A stretch of 64,000 nucleotides of DNA, from positions 7,900,670 through 7,964,669 of the forward strand of contig JAPWDM010000001.1 of NCBI GenBank assembly GCA_035578155.1, in the 5' to 3' direction. Made by a program: the position numbers and the translations under genes. Under the pieces are notes generated by a model. It was not told the origin of the DNA. It saw nothing but the letters and a program-made list of their open reading frames with translations, and did not search any database. Of the stretch, positions 48,925 through 61,803 are shown piece by piece. Origin of the DNA: Brachynemurus nebulosus (taxonomy: Eukaryota > Arthropoda > Insecta > Neuroptera > Myrmeleontidae). Within the stretch, counting starts at the first letter, position 1. The number at the start of each line of letters is the position of its first letter.

Positions 48925-51726
48925 ATAGCCGGGTAAGATAGGGAAAACGGCCCTTGACGCAAAATTGATTGTTTTTATAGGAAATAATACTTCTTAGCCT
49001 CAGATACATTCCTGTCAAATTTCAACCCTCTGAGGCTAATAGTTTATGAATACACAGACAAAAATTTTCAAAAAAAATTTTTTTTTACGAAATTACTGAG
49101 CCAATTTATTTGAGTTTAATATATATTGTGTACTCACCTTAAACAAAGTAATAAAAAAAAAATTAACGTTATATACCTTTATTATACTAATTTTTTTAAA
49201 TTTTTAAATTTAAGTAAATTTTTTTTTGGCACTTACGCGTTAGCGACACCCACCATTTTTTGTTCAATAATATGTCTCTTAGTACTCTATAACATATATT
49301 TTTACGGAAAAATTTTAGTTGGTAGAAGATAGTAATATTTCAATACAAATGTATGTCATGTTCGGTACTACATATATTACTTATGCATAAAAAGGACCAT
49401 AAAGTGAAGAATCTGCCTGATTTTTAAAACACAGTAGAACTCTGAGGAGTGCAATAAAATGTTCTCTTCCCCCCTGAGTTGCAGTTATTGGAGTTCCTGT
49501 GACGGTCTAAAAAAATTTATATTTTGACTTGTTATAAAAAATATGTTTTAACATGTTAAAAAATAATTTTCAAGGTTAATTTTACCATGAATCTGAATAT
49601 TTGAATGAAATCAATAAAATTATCTCAGCATACTTACTAATTAAAATTACATCTAACTCAACAAAAATTATGTTTTAGAAACTTTATTTAAATAAAGATA
49701 ATAATAATAACAATAATACGTCTTAAATGTTATATTGTTTTAATAATAATAAACATTAACTCAATAGATTGGAACAAAAAACTTCAACAATGTATAGTAA
49801 TAACAAAAGTCCGGCTAAAACTTGTTGTAGTTATAAAAATATGTAGGTAAATTACATGTAGGTACATATAACTAACTTGAACAGACCCTCTCACTTGATG
49901 TTTTTGTTGTACTTCTTAAGGAGGTGCAGAAAGTGGATTTTTTCTGTAATAAAATTACATACGTTCATAACAACGACAAACAAGCTTAGACAAACGTCTA
50001 ACTTTATCTGCCGTTTGTCTTATTTTGCTAACACGATGACGGGTCATGGGGAATTATAACGAAACGACCAACTGGTATACTATTTTGACAGCTAATAAAC
50101 TTTGTATGAAATTGTTGACGTCGTAATACGTGGTGTATGAGCTAATAAAGTTTCACTTGACGTCTTACAAAGGAAAAAACTCTAACAAAAGAGAAATCAC
50201 TATCTATTTTGTTTTATTAATAAAAAAACGCCGTGAGCAGCGGGGCCCCATCACGGTAGTCGAATTTTCCCCTTCATCTTCGGTATTGAATGTCTACAAG
50301 CGAAATGTGATTGAAAGTCTACAACCGAATTGTCATTTTGTTGGTTTCAAAACTGGTGATGAGTGTTCGGCTGATCGAGGCTTTAAAAAAAGGTTTTAAG
50401 TATTTAAGGGCTGTATCTCAGTAAATTTCAATTTTGTGCCGAAAACAGGTAGCAGAAAAAAAGCCAACACAATTCGTACGAGGACATTCCTGCCCATGTT
50501 TATCCGCTAATTGCCTTTATGTTTTAGTTTTAAAAATTAAAAAAGGACCTTAAATAGTAAACTGGAAGGCCTTTATAAAGATATTTTTTCTTTCCAAAAA
50601 AATCCAAAATTTCTATTTTATAAATACTAAAAATCCAAAATTCCTAATTTATAAATAAACAGTGACTTTAATAACATTTTTAAATTACTTAATATGTATG
50701 TATTTCATTTGTCATAAAAGTAAGTTCACTTTTTTTTAAATTTTTTAAAATTACTATTCGCCTACTTGTATTTAGAATAAACATAATGCTTTTAAAACAC
50801 ATTTAACAATAGCATTCAATTCCGATGTAAAAATGCGAGAAGTGGGGGGAAAAGTGATGCGGACTCCCTACAAGGTACTAGCTGGATACTAACTGAATAC
50901 ACGTACAAAATTTCAGCCCTCTAGGTTTCCTTATGGAGTCTCTAGACGTGTTAGAAAACAAGCAAAAAAATTAAGGAAATATTGGCGTAAAAATCGTGGG
51001 GGTAAGGGTTAAAAGTTGAAACCTCCAAAAAACAGTGTCTGGCTATTAGCTTAACCTGTACACCAAATTTCAGCCCTCTAGGTTTATTTGGGGAGATTTT
51101 GACCCGAACGAAACTGTTAAAAAACAAGAAAAATCATGTTCTTTTGGGTATAAAAATGGTGGGGGTAGGGGTTAAAAGTCGAGACCCCCAAAAGGCACCT
51201 CCTTGATACTAACTCAATCCGAATACAAAATTTCAGCCCTCTAGGTTTATTCGGGTGACCTGTGCGAGTGGTACAAACTTCGAAAACGTCGAAAATGCAT
51301 GAAATTGTAGCTTAAAAATGAGGTGGGTGTAGGTAAAATATTAAAACCTCCAAAAAGCACAACCTAGGTACGAACTTTATCAACACACCAAATTTCAACC
51401 CTCTACGTTAATTCTGGGGGGCTGGGGGCCTGTTAGATCCAGCGAAAATCGTTTTTCCCCCCTCTACTCCCACCATATCATCCTAGGAAGCTGAATTTTG
51501 GATATGTTGTAGATAATTGACCGAAACATTATTTAAAACCGGTTTGGAAAAGTTTTATTGCTTTTCCGCCCCCCACCACCCCCTTAAAGGTCGGGTCAGA
51601 AAAAAAATTTGACCAAAATTTGACCCCACTTTGATAGTATGAGGTGCCTCGAAAATGAGCCCCATTTACCAAATTTCATCTCTTAACTTCCATAGGGGGG
51701 CGCTACACAAATTAAAAGGTGGCGGG

Positions 51727-51815
<89 letters not shown>

Positions 51816-52526
51816 CATTTTTTTTTTCTACATATTCGTGTTCTACGGGTCCGAAAACGGATAGCGCCCCTACTCTCGCCTCTCGCAGCTCTTATCGTAT
51901 AGACTGTATAAGTCTAATTTTTCGGAGAAAATTCCACTAAAAAGACAAACGGCAGATAATGTTGGACTTTTGTAAATTTAAACTAGTTTATCGTAGTTAT
52001 GAACGTATGTAATTGTATTATTTTAGAAATAGCGCAGATATTTTACTTTATAGCCCTTTTTATACATAAGTAATATATGTAGTGGTATGCATTTGTATTG
52101 AAATACTACTATGTTTTAACAACTAAAATTTTTCCATAAAAATATATGTTATAGAGTACTAAGAGACATATCATTGAACAAAAAATGGTGGGTGTCGCTA
52201 ACGCGTAAGTGCCAAAAAAAATTTACTTAAATTAAAAAATTTTAAAAAATTAGTATAAAAAAGGGACATAACGTTTTTTTTTTTATTACTTTGCCTAAGG
52301 TGGGTACACAATATATATTAAACTCAAATAAATCGGCTCAGTAATTTCGTAAAAAAAAAATTTTTTTGAAAATTTTTGTCTGTTTGTGTATTCATAAACT
52401 ATTAGCCTCAGAAGGTTGAAATTTTGCAGGAATGTATCTGGGGCTAAGAAGTATTATTTCCTATAAGAACAATCAATTTTGCGTCAAGGGCCGTTTTCCC
52501 TATCTTACCCGGCTATGCCCTTTCAT
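48925..52526. mobile_element. 3.6-kb element with ~490-bp terminal inverted repeats
   Basis: Left arm 48925-49415 and right arm 52035-52526 are reverse complements along their length. Shared blocks include GGGCATAGCCGGGTAAGATA, GGGCCGTTTTCCC (mirrored), TTAGCCTCAGATACATTCCT, GCGTTAGCGACACCCACCAT and ACTATTAGCCTCAGA (mirrored). A further mirrored pair lies inside (49935-50015 and 51945-52020, sharing GACAAACGGCAGATAA). The middle (50900-51700) has diverged tandem repeats with AATTTCAGCCCTCTAGGTTT and a (TA)n tract. No transposase or other conserved frame seen; class unknown. Confidence 0.7.
51730..51811. repeat. (TA)n tract
   Basis: About 41 TA units inside the 3.6-kb element. Translates to poly-IY in several frames; not coding. 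Confidence 0.95.
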
Positions 52527-53322
52527 ACAAACATTGTAGAAAGTTATTTAGTACCAACACAATGAGACCAGCTTAATGCATAAGAGTGTATAAACAAATT
52601 ACTTATTGCGAGTCATTTTTCCGATTGCTTATATTTAAAATTTTTTTTCTTTTTCTTTTTCTTTTTTTTCTTTTTCTTTTTTTTATAGAATTTGATGGGA
52701 GTGTAGCTCTTGGTAAATGTAATAAGAACATTTTTGAAAAATTTCAAAATATTGAATAGTTTTAGCAAAAATAACGGTTTACGAAAAAAATCGTTTTCGT
52801 AGAATTTGATTTAACCAGATTTTGAAGATATCTACAGACATATTTATGGGCTCGAAATTTTCTTAAAGTGTTGTACTACCGCACACACTATATACGGGCA
52901 TTGTTAAATAATTAAAAGTATGCGAAAAAAAAACCGAAAAATTAACAATTTTTTTAAACCCAAAACGGGGATCTAAAAGTCAGATCGGTTTTAAAAAAAC
53001 GCGAAAAATTATTTTTGGCTTACTTTGACCGTCATTTGAGGAACTTCTGTAGCGATTCGCTGTTTAAAAATAGTTTATCAAATTCTACGAAATTTTTCCT
53101 ATTTTTAACCGACTTCAAAAATACAACCCGTATGTTTTTTTTTTATGTATGTACACCGATTTCTCTCACATTTCTGGGCCAATTTACGCCATTCTTTTTT
53201 TGGTTAGTAGATAAAGCTCTCCAGGTGGTCCCATAAAAATTTTATTAACTTTGGTTGAGTAATTTTTTAGCCATCTTCAATAATATGAATAATTATGGCA
53301 ATTTTAAAATGGCAATTTTAAA
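52527..53322. other. non-coding DNA between two long-TIR elements
   Basis: A pyrimidine-rich TTTTTCTTTTTC run near 52650-52685 and an AACCGACTTCAAAAATACAAC motif near 53107, which is a common insect repeat motif. No gene. Confidence 0.45.
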
Positions 53323-53502
53323 TAGGTGAATCTTCCTAAGGTGCAACCTGGGTCGAGGGTGCCATGGTAGGGTTCGCCCTTGCACATGTATTCCATAGCT
53401 GCAATATTAGGTCAAGGTTGCTTTGCTTTTTCGAGTTGTACCAAAATGTTCAATTTTGGACTTTCCCCGATTTTCCACTTTCCTTCCCCCCAAGTGCATA
53501 AG

Positions 53503-53505
<3 letters not shown>

Positions 53506-53598
<93 letters not shown>
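53506..53598. repeat. (TA)n tract
   Basis: About 46 TA units in the left arm of the 2.6-kb element; its mirror is the shorter tract at 55751-55794. Confidence 0.95.
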
Positions 53599-53601
<3 letters not shown>

Positions 53602-55747
53602 TGTAGGGTTACAAGAGCTCGATAAGACAGTGCATGCAGCTCTGCAAAACAGGGTGTTTAGAAGAAGATATTTGCAAAAATTTCTAAATGGCCTACAAAA
53701 ACACACAGAACGCGATCTTGGACCAAAATGAGACATCGATTTTTGAAATCTACGCCTTTAAATTAGTAAATATATGTCTAAAAATATTTCGCAAAATTGG
53801 GCCAAGTAAGGCTAATTTAGGGATTTAAATACAAGGGGCTCTAGTGACACTTGGTGTTGCACCCGCCTTAGTGGGCTTGTTTAGCCATAAAATATGGCTA
53901 CGCCTTCCTCTCACCCTTAAAAAAAAGCAAACGTGTGCGATTAAGGCTCATTACCAGTGTTTTCATCAGTATGGAAAGGTCTCGCAAAATATCATAAATC
54001 AAAAAACATGTCTTCCGTCACAAAAAGGTAAACTGAAAAGTTAAATACAAGTTATCCTTGAATTCTTTCGCAGTTCCTTGAATTCTTTGAACAGTTTTGT
54101 TAAGGGCACATGCTTCTGAAGGTTCCTTACCCCCTCCTTATTTTTATCCACACTTAAAGAGCCATGCCATTGTTCAGGAGGTAGGGCGAGGACCTATTGA
54201 GCGTGTTTTTTTAAATTTTTGATGTTTTGCAAGACCTTTCCAGGAGGAAACACTGGTTTCATGGAACTCAGATTTTATCACGCACAGCACACGTGCTCTT
54301 ACTTAAAATGACAGGAAAGCTTTGTGATTTCCTATGGCTGGATAAAGCCATTAAAACAACTATAAAGCCGCGTGTCTAGAGCTCCTTGCATTTAAAAGCA
54401 TTTGCCCTGGTACAACTCGAAAACACAAAGCTAGTTTACCTCAACATTTCCAGATATTTTTTGAAATTTTTGTACTAATTCGAAGCTATATTATGTCAAC
54501 TAGCCTATGTTTGTCAGAGTAAAGTAAGAATTTTAACAATATCACCCCCATCTAAATTGTTTCAGACGTTTTTCCATGCTTTTTAGTGGCAGTGCTTGTC
54601 TGTCTACCCCACTGGTTTTTCTACGACGTCACCTAGCATATATTACTTAGAGTAAGGTAAGGATTCTAGTGATACAATAGACATTTATATCGGCTCACAT
54701 GTAGTTGCTGCCATCTATCATCTAACAAGGGGTCGTATTTGACCAGGATATCACAGTCAGCACAAAAATGTTGAGTAACTTGTTGTAAACGATTACTTCA
54801 GTAAAAGTTCAACTAAAACACATTAATTCACTCATTTAGAGGTTTTTGATAGCGTTCTCATAATATCAATGTAAAGATAAGTTGTAGGTAAGGAACCTTG
54901 AGAAGCATGTGCCCTTAACAAAACTGTTCAATAACTGCGAAAAGAATTCAAGGATAACTTGTATTTAACTTTTCAGTTCTAGGCACGCGGCTTTATAGTC
55001 GTTTTAATGGCTTTATCTAGCCATAGGAAATCACAAAGCTTTCCTGTCATTTTAAGTAAGAGCACGTGTGCTGTGCGTGATAAATTCTGTGTTTCCTGAA
55101 ACCAGTGTCTCCTGCTGGAAAGGTCTTGCAAAACATCAAAAATAAAATAAAAAAAAACACGCTCAATAGGTCCTCGCCCTACCTTCTGGACAATGGCATG
55201 GCTCGTTAAGTGTTGAGCAAGATAAGTTGGGGGTAAGGAACCTTCAGAAGCGTGTGCCCTTAACAAAACTGTTCAATAACTGCGGTAAGAATTCAAAGAT
55301 AACTTGTATTTAACTTTTCAGTTTACCTTTTTGTGACGGAAGTCATGTTTTTTGATTTATGATATTTTGCGAGACCTTTCCATACTGATGAAAACATTGG
55401 TAATGAGCCTTAATCGCACACGTTTGCTTTTTTTTAAGGGTGAGAGGAAGGCGTCGCCATATTTTATGGCTAAACAAGCCCACTAAGGCGGGTGCAACAC
55501 CGAGTGTCACTAGAGCCCCTTGTATTTAAATTCCTAATTTAGCCTTACTTGGCCCAATTTTGCGAAATATTTTTAGACATATATTTACTAACTGCAAGGC
55601 GTAGATTTCAAAAATATATGTCTCTTTTTGGTCCAAGGTCGCGTTTTGTGTGTTTTTATAGGTCATTCAGAAATTTTTGCAAATATCTTCTTCTAAATAC
55701 CGTGTTTTGGAGAGCTGCATGTCTTATGGAGCTCTTAGAACCGTACA

Positions 55748-55750
<3 letters not shown>

Positions 55751-55794
<44 letters not shown>
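55751..55794. repeat. (TA)n tract
   Basis: 22 AT units in the right arm of the 2.6-kb element. Confidence 0.95.
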
Positions 55795-55796
<2 letters not shown>

Positions 55797-55954
55797 GGAA
55801 AAGTCCAAAATTGAACATTTTGGTACAACTCGAAAATGCAAAGAAACCTTGACCTAATATTGCAGATATGAATACATGTGCAACGGCGAACCCTACCATG
55901 GCACCCCCAACCCAGGTTGGACCTTAGGCAGATTCACCTAGTATGACCAAAATC

Positions 55955-56125
55955 CAAATGTAAATTAAAAATCACAAAGTGATTGAAAAAATTATCAAAC
56001 TGGATCGCCTGGGAATCGAACCCAGGATTTCCCGGTAACTCGATAATATTTGAAATTGAAATATACTAACTGTTTCTCGCATTAGAGAGAGTACCAATAC
56101 ACATAAGTGGTTGAATGGTTGTCGG
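55955..56125. mobile_element. SINE, left half split by a hAT unit
   Basis: It begins with an inverted tRNA-head fragment (CTGGGAATCGAACCCAGG, minus strand, about 56010) joined to plus-strand SINE body (CGATAATATTTGAAATTGAA, then TCTCGCATTAGAGAG). The body stops at GGTTGTCGG, exactly where the hAT unit starts. Confidence 0.65.
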
Positions 56126-56799
56126 CAGTGATGAGCAAATGCAAGACCAAGACCAAGACTATCAAATCTTGGTCTTGGTCTTGTTCTTGCATTAAGAATC
56201 TTGGTCTTGGTCTTGCTAAAGCGGGCTGAGTCTTGGTCTTGATCTTGGTCTTGTAAAATGCACTCTTGGTCTTGGTCTTGGTATTGCTAAAAAATCTTGC
56301 ACTTTCTTGCATCTTTTTTTATTAGCAAATTTTCGAATCGAAAATTCAGCTGTCGCAGCCACTGTCACGGTGCGACTTGATAATTTACCGCATCATAGTG
56401 TCAAGCCCGGTTCTATGCTAGAAGTTTGTTTTAAGGTTTCTAGAACCCAATAATGCAGAGGTGAATTTACCAGCAGGGCGAGTAACCTGGAGCTTAGAGC
56501 GGCAGATTTTAGGGGCAGCAAATTTGTGGCCAGAGGGTGGCAAAATTTGGAATTTTTTCGTTTTTCCTCGTCATTAATTTTTTAGTAAGAAAACGGGCAA
56601 TAATAACACACAATTTCGCTCTTAAAATTATAATCATTCAGGAAAAAAGTGAAAAAGTTATTAATCCATTTTTTAGGGAAAGGCAGGGGCGGCAATTTTT
56701 CCGGTGTCTAGAGCGTCTAGAGCAACACTTAGAAAAAATCCCTTACTGCAGAAATGATCCCTATTTTATATAAATATATATAATTTAGGTACATAATTA

Positions 56800-56961
<162 letters not shown>

Positions 56962-57929
56962 TCCCTAGTCAGATACTTCAATTCAAAAATCCTTAAAAAA
57001 GTAATTTTTGCTAAAATTCCAGTCTTTTAAAATTTTTTACACCATGGCAAAGAGTAAAAAATCCCATAAAATAGCTTTTAGAATCAACATCCTATGTTAA
57101 CGGATCTTCGAGAAAAAATAATTTTTTAACGGAGAATTCGCTATGTTATATAGGATGCTGCAACAAGAGTTATTTTTAATTATATAGTTATCAAATTATA
57201 ATTTGGATGGTTTTGTGAAATCGCACTGATTTAGAGCATGGGTAGAATTACATATTCTGCAATATGTAATACACAAGAAGTCGAGAATATATCAGAAAAT
57301 GAACTAATGCCTTTTTTAGTGATGTATTTATCTAAAGATGAGAAGGGCGATCTCCCAGGGCGACTTCCCATTATCTTGTCATGTGAAATTTTATTTTATG
57401 AGGCTAAAAGTTAAAAATAGTTAATTTCCGGAAGTTCTAATCAAAGTTATGTCAAATTGTATATGTGCTTCAGTTATTTTTCTTTTTTATTTAAAAAAAA
57501 GAGTTTGGCCATAAATCTAGTTTTTTTCAATGGAATGTCTCCATATATTAAAAACTGAAATTGACCTACAGTAATAAAAAATAAAAATTATGTGACAAAA
57601 AGAAATTGAACAATCGTAAAGGGTCGCTTGAAAAAATAATCATAAAATAATAAAATCTCTGCTTTGCATTTGTGCTGCTTTGCTTGGAATGTTTAACATA
57701 TGTGCGAAATTCTCTTAATGTGTAGACATACTGGTACGATCGACCGGACAGTCTAAGCTCCAATATAATTTTATTACCCTACTTCACTCATAACCAAACA
57801 CTCAAGTAGGTAATAATTTCTGAACAATTAAAGTCAAGTAGATATTAATTTAGGATAAACAAAATTTGATACATGTTTTGGCCAATTTGTCACGTGTTGT
57901 GTCAAGGTATACGATATACATATACTCAC

Positions 57930-57991
57930 TTTCTGATTTAATAGCTTTTGGGTCCAACGGTCGAATCGGTCTAATCGATCCTTTACCTATT
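57930..57991 (-). CDS. candidate upstream exon of the VWC gene
   Basis: On the minus strand a TAATCCACAG acceptor and a GTGAGTATA donor bound 62 nt reading IGKGSIRPIRPLDPKAIKSE with one extra base at each end. The trailing A joins TT of the exon at 42669 to give ATT, then GCC ATG GAA, so phase is kept. It is more GC-rich than its flanks. Caveat: the intron would be about 15 kb, and the segment lies inside a hAT unit, which is odd for a conserved exon. It could be captured, exonised or spurious. Confidence 0.4.
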
Positions 57992-58817
57992 CTGTGGATT
58001 AGTATAGAAAATTGGTTTATTTTGTAATTTGTATATATGTCAGTAAAACAAAATAGAAACAAGTAAATTTAAAAAAAAATTTTTTTTGTTAACGTTTTCT
58101 GGCTTGACCGTCCTTATATTCTATTCTACATATTGTATTTAAACTGTTTATGTTTCAAATTTTAGGGTGTCAACAACCTATCATAAATTAGTTTCCTGGC
58201 TTTTTACTGACTATACACATAACCTTCGAATTTTACTCTTTACGGTTCCTAAAAAAATTTTGTCTTGTGGCTGCCTCTTTGTCTACCTGAGTATTCGTAA
58301 AACCTTCCAACGCGTAACTTCGGAACTATTCGACTAATTTCGATGAAATTTTCAGGGCTTTAGTTAGTCCCACATGAATTTTTATTAAACGTGGTAAAAT
58401 CTATTATTATTATTTAAAGTCGTAAAACCTATTAAACGCCGATATTTTACTTACTATTCGACCAAAAGATTTTGAAGGTAGTTGAAAGCATTATATTGAT
58501 TTATGACAGCATCACACATTTTTAATTGCAAGTATTTAATTAACTTCGAATTTTTAAAAAAACAATTTTTAATATTGCTTTAAAAAGTTTCACTACTAAT
58601 TATACTTTCAAATTATTTAAATAGTTTAGCAAGAGTCTTGCTTTTTCTTGCTTTTGTCTTGGTCTTGCTCACGCGAGTCTTGGTCTTGGTCTTGCAATCA
58701 TACTTATGGTCTTGGTCTTGCTTTACATAGTCTTGGTCTTGGTCTTGGTCTTGGTCTTGCAAAAAATGCAAGACCAAGACAAGACTGCAAGACCAAGACT
58801 AATTTTGCTCATCACTA

Positions 58818-59130
58818 GTTGTCGGATTGGGGCGGCTGTCGAACAGAGGATCGTTGGTCTAGTGGCAAGACATCTGGCTAGTTACCGGGAGATCCTGGGT
58901 TCAATTCCCAGCCGATCCAGTTTGATAATTTTTTCAATCACTTTGTGATTTTTAATTTACATTTGGATTTTAGTCATACTAACCAAAAAAATCGAGTGCT
59001 TAAAGTTTCAGTTTAGCTGAACCATAAGTGAACATATGAATACTGCGTATGTTTAAATGTGGACAAAAGTTCGCCATACGTAGTAATGTTTCACAAGCAC
59101 TCGATAATATTTGAAATTGAAATATATTCT
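58818..59130 (+). mobile_element. SINE, right half, with tRNA-like head
   Basis: The head (58848-58918) has GGATCG/CGATCC acceptor pairing, a TGGTCTAGTGGCAAGAC D-arm and a CTGGGTTCAATTCCCAG T-arm; the anticodon position reads AGT. A tail AGTTTGATAATTTTTTCAAT and body ending GCACTCGATAATATTTGAAA follow. The tRNA shape is better than in copy 1, but SINE body flanks it on both sides, so I annotate it as SINE rather than a tRNA gene. Confidence 0.65.
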
Positions 59131-60387
59131 AAAATAATTTTCTGACAATATTTGATTAAAAGAATTCTTTAATGACTTCAAAAATTAATTGATTTTCAAT
59201 GATTTTTATTTTCCTAGTAATTAATACTTTGAACACTATTTCTGTTCCAAATTTCAAAGCAAACTCAGTGAGTGCCCAAAATTATGATTTTTGGACAATG
59301 AAATTTTTGAAACTATTCCACCTACATAAATGTATGAAATTTGGAATACTTTTTTTAAGCAATTATCACTATATAAGAATTGTCACTAAAAGTTACGTAA
59401 TAAAAGCTTTTTTAAAAAACCGACTTCAAAAAGTAAAAAATAATTAATAGCTCGAATTTTGAAGTCATGCGGGGTACGTATTATAAAAAAAATGTAGATC
59501 TGGAAGAATTCATGAATTTTACAAGAACAGCCGATCGCAATATTTTATACGACACCCCTCCTGACTTCAAAATTCGTGCTATTAATTATTTTTTTGAAGT
59601 CGGTTTTTTAAAAAAGCTTTTATACTATACATATTTTTCTTTCCAGTTACTATTTCTGGCACGTAAAAATCTAATACACTTGGACTATAATGTGTCAGCA
59701 CAATTTGGGACATTTCATTCATTTTTCAGTTATCACAAGACAATTTGAATAAGATCAAATTAAAGCTCCATTGACTGCTCGCTTTGTGTAAGTCCGACTC
59801 GCTCTTCGCCGATTTTTATTTAGATCTCAAGAGTTCTAATATCTTTTACTGATTTGTTTTTACAATTTTATTATAAATTTTCAGGGAAATGTTAATAGAA
59901 AAATATAATGCTATAGGTAAAAAGAATCTTCACCTTAATATTTTATTTATATTTGTTTTTGTGGTGTTCTCTATCTCTGCAGACTAGTTACGGTGTTGGA
60001 AACATCCTACTAGTTTATACCCATATAATTATGTAATAATTTTATAAATATGACTATTTTTATGACCATGTTTTATCCTTCTGTACAGTAAAATAACTTT
60101 TGATATTACTACTTTATGTTGTATGAGCGTAATGTATAAAATTTTATTAAAGCGAGATAAATTCTACCTTTTAACTTTGCTTTTAAAATCCTTTGTGTGG
60201 TTGTGCTACTATAGGGAAGCTAAAAAAAGTCAAATATTTGAATGTTTTAATAGGTGTTCAGGTTTTAATAGGTGGCATAAACATGCGTATTTGTTGTGTA
60301 TTATTCTACGGCCACGAGCCTAAGTATCCTAAGTCGACTTAAGTAAAAAAAAATCAGATTTGAGATTTCTACTGATTATTACTGTTT
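59131..60387. other. non-coding DNA with an AACCGACTTC palindrome
   Basis: AAAAAACCGACTTCAAAAAG near 59416 and CTTCAAAATTCGTGC ... TTTTTTTGAAGTCGGTTTTT near 59565-59612 form an inverted pair around a frame at 59467 that is not conserved. Nothing else recognised. Confidence 0.5.
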
Positions 60388-60754
60388 ATATCGAGCCATT
60401 ACCGCCATTTTAGCGTAACCGACAAATATCAAATTTTACAGGAGAACGATTTTTTAAATATTTGTATGGCCCTTGCGATATTTCTGCTGTCTTAATTTTA
60501 TTACGCCTGAGCGTATTATTCCTATTATTTTATTAACCTTACGATAAAGATGGTTATTGTTGGTTACGCTAAAATGTGAAAATGTGTTGTATTAACGATA
60601 AACTAAGCAGTTGCTCTAACTCGTTAATTAATGAATTTTGTAGAAAAACGTTTACACTGATTGGTCCGTTACAGTTTAAAATGTTCCTTGCAATAAAAAT
60701 CTCAATTTCAATAAAAGTGTCGCTTATGATAAATCGGCGGTAATGGCTCGATAT
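60388..60754. mobile_element. MITE, ~367 bp
   Basis: TATCGAGCCATTACCGCC at the left is mirrored by GGCGGTAATGGCTCGATA at the right. The interior also has mirrored TAGCGTAACC / GGTTACGCTA. No reading frame. Confidence 0.75.
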
Positions 60755-60789
60755 TTTATTTTTAAATTTATTTTAATACTATACAGACC

Positions 60790-61235
60790 GAGCATTTTCA
60801 CAGTAAACTTTCCCAGGGGACGACAATATTTTTAAAGAAACTTTATATAAACAAATAATTACCTAAAATGATTCAATATATGTAAACATAGGTACATATA
60901 CATTGATATTTTTAATAAAATCAATAACAGAAAGAAAGATACCTAATAAACTAGGAAAAAATAATAATTAAAAAAAAACAAACAAACAGTAAAATATAAA
61001 ATATTTTTTATAAATATTTTTAAGTGTCTTGTTTATTCTAAAAATGTTTATAGAAACCAATACACAGAGACATGTTATAGAAACCAACACACACGACACA
61101 CAGTGTGTTTGGTTTTGTAAAATACTTGTTTGTGGTAACATCGCACACATAATGTGTAATCATTGATCGCGATCGGTGTCTGCGGTTGTTGTGATTATTT
61201 TCGGATACCGAAAACCTGGACAGTAAAGTGTTAAT
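60790..61235 (+). repeat. dispersed ~440-bp repeat, fullest copy
   Basis: From CATTTTCACAGTAAACTTTC through TCAATAACAGAAAGAAAGAT and TTGATCGCGATCGGTGTCTG to GACAGTAAAGTGTTAA. It matches 3960-4400 and the two halves at 15815 and 17165. Confidence 0.65.
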
Positions 61236-61419
61236 TTTAATAAATACGGAATCAAATGGACTAGATCTATTGTTACTAAATTTATTGAATTTTATAAAGC
61301 TCGTCCACGCTCATGAAAATAAAATAGTCAAGAATAATATATAAATAAAATTAAAAAAGATCTGGTTAACTAACCAGAGTTTTGAAAAAGCGTTAATGCC
61401 GAATTTATATAGAAAATAG

Positions 61420-61649
61420 CAGGGCCGGATTAACCCCGAGTGCCGCCCCTAGGATTGTGAAAAATGCCGCCCCTACTTTTTCCTTAAAAAAAATGTCAAT
61501 TACAAATTTTGCAGCCCTGTTTTCAGAATCTTCCGCCCCTAAAAACTGAAGCAAAAAAAAACAAAAAAACTGGCCCCTAAAAACCGCCTCTAAAAACTGA
61601 CCGCCCCTAGGCCATGGCCTAGGTTGGCCTATTGGCTAAGCTGGCCCTG
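61420..61649. mobile_element. hAT-type MITE, 230 bp
   Basis: CAGGGCCGG at the left and CTGGCCCTG at the right are inverted, with a perfect 8-bp duplication GAAAATAG (61412-61419 and 61650-61657). The interior is rich in CCGCCCCTA repeats. Confidence 0.8.
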
Positions 61650-61803
61650 GAAAATAGAATCTTATCTGATCAGAATTTTGAATAAAAACCCAATTATGAC
61701 CCTAGCTTTCCCTTTGTCATCAACAGCGTATAGACAGTTCGACAGCTATTTAATTTAAATCATACTGCTATCCAGTGCTTCCACCAACATTACAATCTGT
61801 ACA

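Larger units (their letters stand above)
53323..55939. mobile_element. 2.6-kb element with ~1-kb terminal inverted repeats
   Basis: The left end TAGGTGAATCTTCCTAAGGT is mirrored by ACCTTAGGCAGATTCACCTA at the right. The arms (about 53323-54378 and 54975-55939) are reverse complements over roughly a kilobase, including TGTTTAGCCATAAAATATGG, ACACGTGCTCTTACTT, GGTTCGCC and both (TA)n tracts. A GAACAGTTTTGTTAAGGGCA block occurs once on the left (54090) and twice, mirrored, on the right (54930 and 55270). Short frames in the arms are complementary to each other and not genes. Confidence 0.75.

Noticed and set aside
50130..50399. 89-residue frame with EQRGPITVVEFSPSSSV
   Set aside because: It is a possible remnant of a transposon-encoded protein, but too short and without a recognised motif to call.
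51655..51940. Frames rich in alternating Ile-Tyr
   Set aside because: They translate the (TA)n tract; the same occurs at 53380-53736, 55549-55857 and 56766-56981. Not genes.
54979..55266. 95-residue frame in the 2.6-kb element
   Set aside because: Its sequence is mirrored in the other arm and has no conserved domain; repeat-arm reading only.
58848..58918. Possible tRNA gene with anticodon AGT
   Set aside because: The cloverleaf is fair, but SINE body and tail flank it on both sides and related heads occur at other SINE copies, so a SINE head is the simpler reading.
59467..59748. 93-residue frame starting MRGTYYKKN
   Set aside because: It spans an AACCGACTTC palindrome common in insect repeats and shows no domain.
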